Positions 1-8,036 are shown, counted from the first letter of the stretch. The stretch: DNA of 59,354 nucleotides from Halobellus clavatus (GCF_900107195.1 NZ_FNPB01000017.1:1-59354), one strand, 5' to 3'. The notes: generated by a model not told the origin, from the letters alone. Translations and numbers: made by a program.

Positions 1-70
1 CCATCGCGATGAACACGATGAGCGTTCCGATACCGACCTGACCACGGTCGGTTTCGTTGTCTTCGAACAT
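1..70 (-). CDS. arlA: archaellin, N-terminal fragment cut by the window edge
   Basis: Only the first 23 codons are inside the window. They begin [20 protein letters not shown], which has the short acidic leader, the [10 protein letters not shown] processing site and the start of the hydrophobic helix of archaeal type IV-pilin-like archaellins. Prepilin peptidase (PibD/ArlK) is expected to cleave before QVGIGT. The segment is base-identical to the start of the archaellin at 985-1653, including the region before the ATG, so it is a third paralogue in the same orientation with its own promoter. The rest of the gene lies left of the window. Confidence 0.9.
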   Translation of the reverse strand, partial: MFEDNETDRGQVGIGTLIVFIAM

Positions 71-95
71 ATTGTGTTGTCTCCAGTCTGGTCCC
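1..95. repeat. 95-bp direct repeat, copy A (archaellin start region)
   Basis: Positions 1-95 match 1584-1678 base for base. The block covers the first 23 codons of an archaellin plus 25 bases upstream of its ATG. Identity of both coding and leader sequence suggests recent duplication or gene conversion between archaellin copies. Confidence 0.9.
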
Positions 96-146
96 TGCGC
101 CCCTCTCCGGAGGTGAGGACCGTCAATTCAGCAAAATAGCGGTCAG

Positions 147-182
147 TATATAACGGTGAGGGACCAGATATCACACGTGATA
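147..182 (-). promoter_or_regulatory. archaellin promoter with TATCA-N4-TGATA dyad
   Basis: Read on the minus strand, a TATA-like element lies at 147-152 and a 14-bp dyad TATCACACGTGATA at 169-182, centred about 26 bp upstream of it. Transcription should start near 120-125, leaving a leader of about 50 bases that contains the self-complementary stretch around 103-113. The same dyad with similar spacing occurs before the archaellin at 1653 and before cheY. The remaining sequence between 183 and 352 shows no gene. Confidence 0.65.
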
Positions 183-352
183 CTGGGGTTGTCAGAGGCC
201 ACTATCTCAGAGTTGCACTGACGCCGCTCAGAAACGATCCCGATGATGTCAGTGAAATACGTCGGTGTCACCGCTCACAGTCTGTGACACACCGAAGTAG
301 CCGATAGCATCGAAAAACTAAAACGCAGTACCCGTCGAAGACGGAGTCGCGA

Positions 353-973
353 TCAGAGCTTGACGGGGTCGCCCTCGTTGGCCCCAGCGAGCTGCTGCGG
401 CATCGTCAAGATGACCTGCGTCGTACCGCCGGTCTGGCTCGTGATGTCGAGTTGGATCTTGTCGCCTGTGCTGAGGCCGCCCGTCCCCGTCTCAATTTTC
501 GACGCATTGATACTTACGACATACCGATCGGCCCCGTCGTTGAGCACACCGAAGGAATTGTCGCTGTCGGTTCCTTCGACTCTCGTGAGGTTAAACTCGT
601 GCTCCTCATACGTATCTGCGTTGGGCGCAGAGTTGTTGGTCAACGTCGCGACCTCGTTATCACTCAGATACTTGATCGAGGTGCTGTTCATATCCACCGC
701 GCTTGACCCCGCCGCCAGCCGAACCGTCAGGTTCACTGTCTCAATGTCGTCGTTTGCCCCGACAATACCGTGCTGATTAACAACTTCGACGCGGTTGGTG
801 ACCTTGTCGACGCTCTCTTGACCAGCATCCTCGGCGGTTGCCTGCAGGAAGCCGGCCGTGTTCACGAGGACGCCGGCCGCGATCGCGGCGACCAGGACCA
901 TCGCGATGAACACGATGAGCGTCCCGATACCGACCTGACCACGGTCGTCGTCGTTGTTGAATAGTGATTTCAT
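353..973 (-). CDS. arlA: archaellin (archaeal flagellin)
   Basis: This 206-residue protein is a structural subunit of the archaellum filament. The N-terminus has a short leader [12 protein letters not shown], the cleavage motif RGQVGIGTL and a hydrophobic helix (about residues 13-45) that packs in the filament core. The C-terminal part is Thr/Ser/Asn-rich with potential N-glycosylation sequons, typical of haloarchaeal archaellins. It ends with the [12 protein letters not shown] motif shared with its neighbour. It lies 11 bases downstream of the archaellin at 985-1653 in the same direction and is probably cotranscribed with it. Helix-coding DNA is almost identical to the neighbour, while the outer domain differs. 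Confidence 0.95.
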   Translation of the reverse strand: MKSLFNNDDDRGQVGIGTLIVFIAMVLVAAIAAGVLVNTAGFLQATAEDAGQESVDKVTNRVEVVNQHGIVGANDDIETVNLTVRLAAGSSAVDMNSTSIKYLSDNEVATLTNNSAPNADTYEEHEFNLTRVEGTDSDNSFGVLNDGADRYVVSINASKIETGTGGLSTGDKIQLDITSQTGGTTQVILTMPQQLAGANEGDPVKL

Positions 974-984
974 TATTTTACTCT

Positions 985-1653
985 TTAGAGGGGAACCGGG
1001 TCGTTGTCAGTTTGGCCGGCGAGTTGCTGGGGCATCGTGAAGATGACTTGCGTGGAGCCACCCGAGCGGCTGGTGATGTCGAGTTCGACCGAGTCGCCGG
1101 TCGAGAGGCCCGCACCGTTCTGTTCCACGACGGAGGTGTTGATGACGATCTCGAAGCGATCGGCCTGCCCGTTCAGCACCGGGAAGGAACTGTCGTCGGC
1201 GTCATCGAGCGAGTATGCCGTGTACTCCGTCGAATTTAGACCCCCAGAGAAGCCATCCGCTGACTGGGTCACGTTCTGGAGGGTTTCACCACTGGAATCC
1301 GTCTCATCGTTGTACACGAGGTTCCGGGCGGTGGTATCACTCACGTACTTGATGGTCGTGTCTTCGAGTGAGACTGCACCGGAACCCGCCGCAAGCCGAA
1401 CAGTGAGGTTGAGGCTGTCGACTGCCTTGCTGCTTCCTGTATCATTCACTAAGCCGTGAGAACTCACGACGTCGAGCCGATTCGTCACCTTGTCGACGCT
1501 CTCTTGACCCGCGTCCTCCGCAGTCGCTTGGAGGAAGCCGGCCGTGTTCACGAGGACGCCGGCCGCGATCGCGGCGACCAGGACCATCGCGATGAACACG
1601 ATGAGCGTTCCGATACCGACCTGACCACGGTCGGTTTCGTTGTCTTCGAACAT
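985..1653 (-). CDS. arlA: archaellin (archaeal flagellin)
   Basis: This is a 222-residue archaellin, first gene of a two-gene archaellin operon with the one at 353-973. I chose the ATG at 1653 because it gives the canonical short leader [10 protein letters not shown] before the QVGIGTL cleavage site; an in-frame ATG at 1758 would add 35 residues that are not archaellin-like. The hydrophobic core helix spans about residues 11-43. The exposed domain contains an Asp/Ser-rich loop, and the C-terminus ends [13 protein letters not shown]. The promoter with a TATA-like element and dyad lies at 1731-1766. A conserved leader of about 55 bases precedes the ATG. Confidence 0.95.
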   Translation of the reverse strand: MFEDNETDRGQVGIGTLIVFIAMVLVAAIAAGVLVNTAGFLQATAEDAGQESVDKVTNRLDVVSSHGLVNDTGSSKAVDSLNLTVRLAAGSGAVSLEDTTIKYVSDTTARNLVYNDETDSSGETLQNVTQSADGFSGGLNSTEYTAYSLDDADDSSFPVLNGQADRFEIVINTSVVEQNGAGLSTGDSVELDITSRSGGSTQVIFTMPQQLAGQTDNDPVPL

Positions 1654-1678
1654 ATTGTGTTGTCTCCAGTCTGGTCCC
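1584..1678. repeat. 95-bp direct repeat, copy B (archaellin start region)
   Basis: This block is identical to positions 1-95. Part of it continues leftwards as near-identical sequence shared with the archaellin at 353-973 (about 847-951 against 1531-1635), so all three genes share a conserved 5' coding block. Confidence 0.9.
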
Positions 1679-1730
1679 CGCGCCTCCTCCCCGGAGGTGA
1701 GGACCGTCGTTTCGGTAGAAAATCGGTTCA

Positions 1731-1766
1731 TACATAATAGTACGCACTCGGATATCACGTATGATA
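1731..1766 (-). promoter_or_regulatory. archaellin operon promoter with TATCA-N4-TGATA dyad
   Basis: On the minus strand an AT-rich TATA-like element lies at 1731-1739. The dyad TATCACGTATGATA is at 1753-1766, centred about 25 bp further upstream. The arrangement copies that at 147-182 and at 2997-3030. It probably drives the two archaellin genes at 985-1653 and 353-973. The stretch 1767-1937 shows no gene. Confidence 0.65.
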
Positions 1767-1937
1767 TTGGGTCCTAACTGCCTGTACCGTCGGAATAGCG
1801 AATTCTCAGTGGTGAAACCGCCTGCATCCGACAGTCGCAGCAAGAAGAGACAGTTCTGTCGCCGACCGCCTACGACGGACAGAGATCCGGCGTACCACTC
1901 GCTTCCAACAGGCGCGCGCCCGACAGTGTCCGCGTGA

Positions 1938-2297
1938 TCACTCGTTCGAGATCTGCCGCCAGACGTCGTCGAGTTTGTTCTTCACCTCGGGCCGTTCGGT
2001 CACTTGCACGTTGAGTTGGTCACCCTGGAAATCGATCACGATCTCGTCGACGTCGCGTCGGTAGACGTTCGTCCGGCGGTGTTCGTCCGAGAGGACGCGG
2101 TCGTGCAGTTCTAAGAGTCCCGCGCTGGTGAGTTCCTCGATCCGGCGGTAGCACGTTGCGATGGGGATGTCGAGCATCTCACTGAACTCCTGGGCGGAGT
2201 GCGCCTCGTCCGCCGCACGCAGGATATCAGGATTGTATTCATTACCGAGTGCTGAGAGCGTCCTGTCGGAGTCCATAGATACCCGACCGTTCGACAC
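1938..2297 (-). CDS. winged-helix (ArsR-like) transcription regulator
   Basis: This 119-residue protein has an ArsR/MarR-type helix-turn-helix. Residues 32-65 contain the core SAQEFSEMLDIPIATCYRR followed by a segment reading IEELTSAGLLEL, the usual recognition-helix and wing pattern. The C-terminus is acidic with an amphipathic end. The first codon is GTG at 2297, about 25 bases after a TATA-like element (2318-2325). An alternative ATG at 2276 would give 112 residues. It sits between the archaellins and the che genes, so it is a natural candidate for the regulator that reads the repeated dyads. That link is inference from position only. Confidence 0.8.
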   Translation of the reverse strand: MSNGRVSMDSDRTLSALGNEYNPDILRAADEAHSAQEFSEMLDIPIATCYRRIEELTSAGLLELHDRVLSDEHRRTNVYRRDVDEIVIDFQGDQLNVQVTERPEVKNKLDDVWRQISNE

Positions 2298-2399
2298 GGA
2301 ATCACCTCAATGTGACGGTTATTCGGGTCTCGATATCGATACTGAGAGTCGATCGGGGACATTGGTACCCGCTCACGCACCAACCGCTGCGATGGGCTT

Positions 2400-2984
2400 A
2401 TGGTCGCGCCGGAGCCACCAGAACCTATGGCTCCGACCGACCCTCCGGACGACGCGCCGTCACGCGCGCGTGATGAGGAGGGAGTGGTCAGACCAGACGA
2501 GCTCGACTACACGGCGTCCGAACGAGTCGCCGAACTCGACGAGGGGCGCTACGTCGTCGCGACGGACGACGCTGAGTCGCCATCTGTCGACGAGGACGAG
2601 GACGCCGATACCGAGGAACGCGGGACGCTCGCGCGGCAACAGATGGGGCGGTACGTCTCGGACCACGAGGCCGACTACGGGTTCGCGCTCACTGCGGCCT
2701 TCGACGGCGACATCTCCCAGCACGAACACTTCTCCGACGACGTCGCGACGGCGTTCGGCGAGCTGGCCACGTGGTACGTCGAACAGATCGATACCGACGC
2801 GTCCGCGGACGAGGCACTCGGCATCCTGCTTCTCGCGTCGAATACGCAGGTGTCGTACCCCACAAAGGCCCTCGCGTCCATCCTCAGCGCGCACGAACTC
2901 AGTCTCGACGATTCGATAGCCGACCTCGTCAGTGCCCTCCGTGGGGACGGACTCCAGATCCCAGCTGACCAGCCCGAGGAGTGA
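2400..2984 (+). CDS. conserved haloarchaeal protein of the archaellum/chemotaxis locus
   Basis: The product is 194 residues, acidic and probably cytoplasmic. The first 75 residues are low-complexity (Pro, Asp, Glu) and the rest is a compact helical domain (about 80-185) without recognisable catalytic motifs or membrane segments. The start at 2400 is the most upstream ATG; a second ATG at 2427 is equally possible. It is transcribed towards cheY, with 69 bases between. Its place in the archaellum/che island suggests a role in motility, but I do not recognise a function. Confidence 0.75.
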   Translation: MVAPEPPEPMAPTDPPDDAPSRARDEEGVVRPDELDYTASERVAELDEGRYVVATDDAESPSVDEDEDADTEERGTLARQQMGRYVSDHEADYGFALTAAFDGDISQHEHFSDDVATAFGELATWYVEQIDTDASADEALGILLLASNTQVSYPTKALASILSAHELSLDDSIADLVSALRGDGLQIPADQPEE

Positions 2985-2996
2985 CGCGCGAAGCTG

Positions 2997-3030
2997 TATC
3001 ATCGATGATAATGGGGGCGATGCGTTTATA
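2997..3030 (+). promoter_or_regulatory. cheY promoter with TATCA-N4-TGATA dyad
   Basis: A perfect 14-bp palindrome TATCATCGATGATA lies at 2997-3010, and a TATA element (TTTATA) at 3025-3030. The ATG of cheY at 3054 is about 26 bases after the TATA centre, so the mRNA is probably leaderless. The dyad is centred about 24 bp upstream of the TATA box, matching both archaellin promoters. Confidence 0.7.
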
Positions 3031-3053
3031 CGCTGTTTCCCGGAAAACAGCCT

Positions 3054-3422
3054 ATGGCACGCAACGTACTGGTGGTCGACGACTCGGCGTTTATGCGGAA
3101 CCTGCTGAAGCAGCTGCTAGAGGACGACCACGAGGTCGTCGGCGAGGCCGAAAACGGCGTCGAGGCCGTCGAAATGTACCGCGAGCTCGATCCCGACGTG
3201 GTCACGATGGACGTGGTGATGCCGATTCGCAACGGGATCGAGGCGACCTCCGAGATCAAATCGATCGATCCCGACTCGTCGGTGATTATGTGCACTTCCG
3301 TCGGTCAGGAAGAGAAGATGCGCGAGGCGGTCGAGGCGGGCGCTGACGGGTACATCACGAAGCCGTTCCAGAAGCCGAACGTGCTGCAAGCCATCGACGA
3401 CGTCGTCGGCGTCGAAGCATGA
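3054..3422 (+). CDS. cheY: chemotaxis response regulator CheY
   Basis: This is a 122-residue single-domain receiver. All key residues are present: the acidic pair D9/D10, the phospho-acceptor D53 (in VTMDVVMP), T81 and K103 (in ITKPF). Phosphorylated by CheA, archaeal CheY signals to the archaellum motor through CheF adaptors, which are not in this window. It overlaps cheC by four bases (ATGA), and the whole che segment cheY-cheC-cheD reads in one direction from the dyad-bearing promoter. Confidence 0.97.
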   Translation: MARNVLVVDDSAFMRNLLKQLLEDDHEVVGEAENGVEAVEMYRELDPDVVTMDVVMPIRNGIEATSEIKSIDPDSSVIMCTSVGQEEKMREAVEAGADGYITKPFQKPNVLQAIDDVVGVEA

Positions 3423-4648
3423 ACCTCGACATCCAGTCGCTTCGAACGTTCAGCGATCTCGCCCACTCGGGGGCCGAAGAGGCAGCCGGATCGCTCACGG
3501 CGCTCACCGGCTTCGACGCGCGTGTCGCCGTCACCAAAATCGAGATGGCGACTCGGTCCGACGTGGAACGAGAGTTCCGCGAGGGCGACCTCGTCACGGT
3601 CCACATCGGATTCTCCGGGGCGATCGCTGGGCATACGATCCTCGCGTTCGATCGCGAGCGCGCCGTCGAACTCGTCGACGCGCTCGTTCCCGGGGCGTCC
3701 GACAATCCCGAGAGCGACCTGGCGACGAGCGGGCTCAAAGAACTGGGCAACATTATGCTCGGCGGCTTCATCGACGGGTGGGCCGACTTCCTCGGCGACG
3801 GAATCGACATCACGACGCCGACGTACGTGGAACTCGATGCGGACCGATCGCTCGAAGACGTCGTCACGCCGGAAGGCAGCAGCGACGTGGAGGCCGAGGC
3901 CGCAGAACTCGAAACCGAACTCGACACCGGACACGTTCTGGCGTTCCGGAACCACCTCGAGACGATCAACGAGGAGGCGGGGTTCTACATCTATATGCTC
4001 CCCACGCACGACTCCGTCGACACCATCGTCGACGCCGCCGGCGACAGCGGGGATACGATCCCCGTCGAGACGTTCACGTCGTTCTCCGAGATGATCACCG
4101 AGGGCGCGGGGCAGGCCTCCGAAGACCTGACCGCAATGACCGGGATCGACACCACCGTCGACGTGAGCCGACTGAGCTTCGTCCCCGTGGAGGGCGTGCC
4201 GATGGAACTGACCGACGAGGCCAGGCGGGGCGTCGTTCTCGAATTCACCGGGACACCGTCGGGGTACATCGCGATCCTGTTCGACCACGACTCGGCCGAG
4301 AGCGTCGCGGACGCGCTGATGCCCGGGATGGACTCTGATCCTGCGATGCGGCAGAGTGCCATCCAGGAGATCGGCAACATCGTCACCTCGGGGTTCCTCG
4401 ACGGCTGGGCGAACACCCTGGAGACGACGATCGAGATCTCGCCCCCGACGCACGTCGACGACATCGCGTCCGCGATCGTCGATCCGCTCGTGACCGAACT
4501 GGCGCGGACACAGGACTACGCGTTCCTCATCGATTCGGCCATCGTCACGCCCGACGAGACGTTCACGTGTGACATCTACGCGCTGCCAGACGAGCGTGAA
4601 CTGCGTGCGGCGTTCGATCAGCTCGCACCCGAACAGCAGGCTAACTGA
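3419..4648 (+). CDS. cheC: CheC-type phosphatase, two tandem CheC domains
   Basis: At 409 residues this is about twice the usual CheC length. It carries two CheC units (about 1-205 and 215-409). Each has the catalytic E-x-x-N motif: E108/N111 in KELGNIMLGGF and E317/N320 in QEIGNIVTSGF. The N-terminal E-x-x-N site found in many CheC domains is degenerate in both units. An acidic linker lies around residues 150-170. CheC dephosphorylates CheY-P and binds CheD. It is translationally coupled to cheY by a 4-base overlap and followed after 81 bases by cheD. Confidence 0.93.
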   Translation: MNLDIQSLRTFSDLAHSGAEEAAGSLTALTGFDARVAVTKIEMATRSDVEREFREGDLVTVHIGFSGAIAGHTILAFDRERAVELVDALVPGASDNPESDLATSGLKELGNIMLGGFIDGWADFLGDGIDITTPTYVELDADRSLEDVVTPEGSSDVEAEAAELETELDTGHVLAFRNHLETINEEAGFYIYMLPTHDSVDTIVDAAGDSGDTIPVETFTSFSEMITEGAGQASEDLTAMTGIDTTVDVSRLSFVPVEGVPMELTDEARRGVVLEFTGTPSGYIAILFDHDSAESVADALMPGMDSDPAMRQSAIQEIGNIVTSGFLDGWANTLETTIEISPPTHVDDIASAIVDPLVTELARTQDYAFLIDSAIVTPDETFTCDIYALPDERELRAAFDQLAPEQQAN

Positions 4649-4729
4649 GAGTCACGTGCATCGCCTCTCTCCGCTGCGCGCGTGGCCCGCTCGCCCCTCA
4701 CGTGCGCATCGCGCTCTCCGACCACGCCA

Positions 4730-5275
4730 ATGAAGGTATACACCTCTAACCAATCGACCGAGCAGTCGACGTCCGAACGCGTCAAAGTCGGCGTCGCCGA
4801 CTACGCTGTCACGGAGTCGGGTGCCGAACTCGTGACGAGCGGGCTCGGCTCCTGCGTCGGTATCGCGCTCGTCGACACGGAAACCGGCATCGCGGGCCTC
4901 GCTCACGCGATGTTGCCCGCAGCGAGCGATGGCCGTAGCCAGACTGACGGTGGGGGCCCCGATCCGATGTCGAACGATGCGAAGTACGTCGACACCGCCG
5001 TCAACGGACTCTTACGCGAGATGGTGGACGCCGGGGCGGACCGGTCCCGCATCGAAGCCCGGGTCGCCGGCGGGAGCGCAATGTTCGAGTTCAACGCGGG
5101 CGACGGGGCCGTCGGCGAGCGGAACGTCGAGGCCACCGAGGAGGTCCTCGGGGAACACGGCATCCCGATCGTCGCCACCGACGTGGGCGGCGATCACGGC
5201 CGGTCGCTCTCGTTCGACGTCTCCAGCGGCACACTCTCGGTCCGGCGGGCGCACGGCGACACGCGCGATCTCTAG
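4730..5275 (+). CDS. cheD: chemoreceptor glutamine deamidase CheD
   Basis: This 181-residue protein has the CheD signature VTSGLGSCVGIAL with the catalytic Cys42, a conserved His59 in GLAHAML, and the GGSAMF block. CheD deamidates glutamines in chemoreceptors and is regulated by CheC, whose gene is immediately upstream. I chose the ATG at 4730 because it gives the usual short N-terminus; an upstream GTG at 4682 would add 16 non-conserved residues. Confidence 0.93.
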   Translation: MKVYTSNQSTEQSTSERVKVGVADYAVTESGAELVTSGLGSCVGIALVDTETGIAGLAHAMLPAASDGRSQTDGGGPDPMSNDAKYVDTAVNGLLREMVDAGADRSRIEARVAGGSAMFEFNAGDGAVGERNVEATEEVLGEHGIPIVATDVGGDHGRSLSFDVSSGTLSVRRAHGDTRDL

Positions 5276-5380
5276 TCTCGTTCTCTCGTTTGATAACTCA
5301 GGGGGCACGTTTATGCCCGGGCTCTCAGATTGTGCAGACAAGACCGAGCGGCGGGCGCGCGCCGCGATCAACCCAGGCCA

Positions 5381-6385
5381 ATGACCATCGATCCCGACGA
5401 CTACGACCTCCGAGAACTCAGGCGCATCGCCGATCAGCGACGGAAAGAACGAAACGAAGACGGCGCACAGCGGGAGGGCGACGACGCCCGGCCGCGGCCG
5501 AGTGAGCGACGCCGACGCGGTCGGCGCAACGGTCGCGAGACCGACCGCCGGGACCGGGATGGGCGCCGCCGAGACGGCCGCCATCGAAACGGCCGGGCTG
5601 ACGAGGGGAACCAGGGGCGACGACGCGGAGATTCCACGGGTCGCCGTCGCAACGGTCAGGCGAACGAGGAGACCGACGAGCGGCGACACCAGGAGTCGAC
5701 CGATCGCCGGCACAACGGCCACGCGGACGACGACCGTCGGAACGGAAGCGACGACGAGATATCCGTTCGTCCGCGCGACGGCGTCTCGCCGCCGCGTCGC
5801 GGCCGATCCGACCACGCCGACGGGCACGCTGACGTCGTGCGCGCGGACCGGATCGCGAGTGACCTCGGCCTCGGCGACGTCGAGCGTCCCGCGCGGGGAC
5901 AGAGCGAGGGTCGCCGCCGTCCCGAGCCCGGGTACGCTGAGGCCCGACCGCGTTCTCGGAGCGGCGGCTTCGACACCGCCGGCGACGTCGGCCGGTTCCA
6001 GTTCGACACGGAGATCCGCGAGCGTCCCCGCGGCCGGGCCGGCGAGGCGCTTCGACAGAATCAGTTAGAACAGTTGCTGGTCCGGGAGACGGCCTCGGCC
6101 GGCAGCCTGGACAAGCCCTACCTCTCGTCGCTCCCCGACGCGTACGCGGCCGAACGAATCGTCTTCGACTGGCTGGAGTTCCTCGTCCTCAAGGGCGGCT
6201 ACAAACGGACGATGGACGCCATCCGGTACTACCACACCGTCGACTGGCTGACCGAGGACGTTGAGGCCGAACTCCAGGACTATCTCGTCGGCTTCTCCGG
6301 TGAGGTCACGAACACCTCGGAGTTCGACGTCGACGATCACCACCTGAGCCTGGTCTACATCGCCCGTCTGGCGTCGATGGAGTGA
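5381..6385 (+). CDS. ArlD/ArlE (FlaD/E)-domain archaellum protein with Arg-rich spacer
   Basis: The C-terminal 110 residues match the FlaD/FlaE domain of archaellum cytosolic-ring proteins: KPYLSSLPDAYAAERIVFDW followed by LEFLVLKGGYKRTMDAIRYY and a WLTEDVEAEL block. This domain links the chemotaxis input to the motor ATPase in archaea. Residues about 15-140 are a low-complexity region rich in Arg, Asp, Gly and Asn with repeated RRNGR- and DRR-like units, unusually basic for a haloarchaeon. The ATG at 5381 was preferred to an upstream in-frame start at 5330. None of arlF, G, H, I or J is in the window. Confidence 0.85.
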   Translation: MTIDPDDYDLRELRRIADQRRKERNEDGAQREGDDARPRPSERRRRGRRNGRETDRRDRDGRRRDGRHRNGRADEGNQGRRRGDSTGRRRNGQANEETDERRHQESTDRRHNGHADDDRRNGSDDEISVRPRDGVSPPRRGRSDHADGHADVVRADRIASDLGLGDVERPARGQSEGRRRPEPGYAEARPRSRSGGFDTAGDVGRFQFDTEIRERPRGRAGEALRQNQLEQLLVRETASAGSLDKPYLSSLPDAYAAERIVFDWLEFLVLKGGYKRTMDAIRYYHTVDWLTEDVEAELQDYLVGFSGEVTNTSEFDVDDHHLSLVYIARLASME

Positions 6386-6423
6386 CGGACGACCCGACCT
6401 GTCAGTAATCATACCGACAGGAT

Positions 6424-6430
6424 TTTTTAT
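6424..6430 (+). promoter_or_regulatory. TATA element of the actin-like gene
   Basis: The T-rich element TTTTTAT is centred about 25 bases before the ATG at 6452. This separates the actin-like gene from the upstream archaellum gene as its own, probably leaderless, transcription unit. Confidence 0.5.
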
Positions 6431-6451
6431 TCGTTCGGTGTCGGTTTTCGT

Positions 6452-7522
6452 ATGGCAGACGAGACAGACGAGCCGGCGGACGAGGAAGCAGACGAGGCCG
6501 TCGACCCGGGGCCGACCCCCGTCGGCGTCAAGCTCGGGAGTACGCGAACAGTTCTCCAGTACGTCCGAAACGGTGAGATCAACACAGTCCGGACGCTGAC
6601 GTGTCTGGCGACGTTCGAGAACGCCCTTACCGGCGAAGAAGAAGTCCTCTTCGGCGAGCAAGCGGCTCAGGAATACCCCGACACGGTGGAGTATATGCTC
6701 CGCTCGGGACTTCCCGAGGACGACGACAGCGCAGAACTCGCCTCGAAGTTCTTCAACGAAGTCGTCGCGAGCGAAAATCTCGACGCCGACAGTGCGGTCG
6801 TCTACGCGATTCCGACGATCGACAACGAACCCGGCCTGGCGAACCTCAACCGCGTGATCGAAGAGAGTCCCGTGGGCAACGCCCTGGTTCGGAGCTTCCC
6901 CGAGTCGCTCTGCGGATCGATTCCGGCGTTCGGCGACGACCTCGAAGCCATCGAGGAAGTGTTCGCGGCGATCAATATGGGTTCGACGAACCTCGAAGCC
7001 TCTGCGTACCGACACGGCGAACAGCTCTCTCCGTTCGTCTCGGGCGCCGTCACCGGCAACGAAGTCGACCGCCGAATCGCGAACGCGGTCGAAGAAGAGA
7101 CTCAGGGTCGCGTCAACGTCGATCTGACGACCGCCCGCGAGTACAAAGAAGCGCACGCCGACTTCGACGACTTCCAGCCGTTCACCGACGTCATCCAGCA
7201 GCCTGGCGGCGGCGCTCACGAGTTCACGATCGAACGCTCGGTGATGGAACCGCTCTCGGACTACGTCGACGACGCTGTCGACGAGGTCGCCAACAACTTC
7301 CTCGCGCAGTTGGCGAACGATCATATGAAGCCCTACCAGCTCGCGCTCTCGAAGCCGATCGTCCTCACCGGCGGGATGGCCTGTATCCCCGGCATCGTCG
7401 ACGTCTTCGAGGAGCGGCTCTCCGCAGAACTCGACCGCGACGTGGACTGCATCGCCGCGGATCGCCCGGACCTCGCTCCCGCAGAAGGCGCGCGACGGAT
7501 CGCCGAGCGGCTCTCGGAGTGA
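6452..7522 (+). CDS. actin/MreB-like ATPase (salactin-type)
   Basis: This 356-residue protein shows the actin-fold nucleotide motifs in order: phosphate-1 loop GVKLGSTRT (about residues 25-33), phosphate-2 loop INMGSTNLEASAY (about 174) and adenosine motif VLTGGMACIPGI (about 304). Length and motif order fit the haloarchaeal actin homologue family that includes salactin, a polymerising protein in Halobacterium. Membership of that exact family is my inference. The first 20 residues are an acidic tail. It follows the ArlD/E-domain gene after 66 bases but has its own TATA element, so a motility role is not shown. Confidence 0.75.
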   Translation: MADETDEPADEEADEAVDPGPTPVGVKLGSTRTVLQYVRNGEINTVRTLTCLATFENALTGEEEVLFGEQAAQEYPDTVEYMLRSGLPEDDDSAELASKFFNEVVASENLDADSAVVYAIPTIDNEPGLANLNRVIEESPVGNALVRSFPESLCGSIPAFGDDLEAIEEVFAAINMGSTNLEASAYRHGEQLSPFVSGAVTGNEVDRRIANAVEEETQGRVNVDLTTAREYKEAHADFDDFQPFTDVIQQPGGGAHEFTIERSVMEPLSDYVDDAVDEVANNFLAQLANDHMKPYQLALSKPIVLTGGMACIPGIVDVFEERLSAELDRDVDCIAADRPDLAPAEGARRIAERLSE

Positions 7523-7598
7523 TGCCGACGGCCGTTCCGGTTCCCGCTCGCTGAGAGCCATCCGAACGCCCTACTCCCCTCGCACCGTCGGTTCAGAT

Positions 7599-8036
7599 AT
7601 GTACGAACGCATCCTCATCCCCACGGACGGCAGCGAGTGCGCAGACAGCGCGGTCGACCACGCGATCGACATCGCGACCCAGTACGACGCCGAACTGCAC
7701 GTGCTCTCGGTGGTCGACACCCGCGATATGAGCCACAGCGCCCCCGCGATCAGCCCACAACAGGTCGAACAGACGTTGCGAGAACGCGCGGAATCGGTCG
7801 TCGAGTCGGTCGCAGAGCGCGCGGCCGACGCGGGCGTCGAGGCCGTCACGGCAGTCGAGCCCGGCGTCCCCGACGACGTGGTCGTCGAGTACGCTGCCGA
7901 CCACGACTGCGACCTCGTCGTGATGGGGACCCACGGCCGCACCGGCTTACAGCGGTACCTCCTCGGTAGCGTCACCGAGCGTACGGTCCGGCGGTCGAGC
8001 GTCCCGGTGCTGACGGTCCGCGGAACCGACGACTGA
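7599..8036 (+). CDS. universal stress protein, UspA family
   Basis: This single-domain Usp protein has 145 residues. It begins MYERILIPTDGSECADSAVD and has the C-terminal nucleotide-binding pattern GTHGRTGLQRYLLGSVTERT (G-2x-G-9x-G-S/T), which suggests it binds ATP. It is cytoplasmic, with a stress-related role that is usually unspecified. It stands alone between the actin-like gene and the kinase. Confidence 0.93.
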   Translation: MYERILIPTDGSECADSAVDHAIDIATQYDAELHVLSVVDTRDMSHSAPAISPQQVEQTLRERAESVVESVAERAADAGVEAVTAVEPGVPDDVVVEYAADHDCDLVVMGTHGRTGLQRYLLGSVTERTVRRSSVPVLTVRGTDD

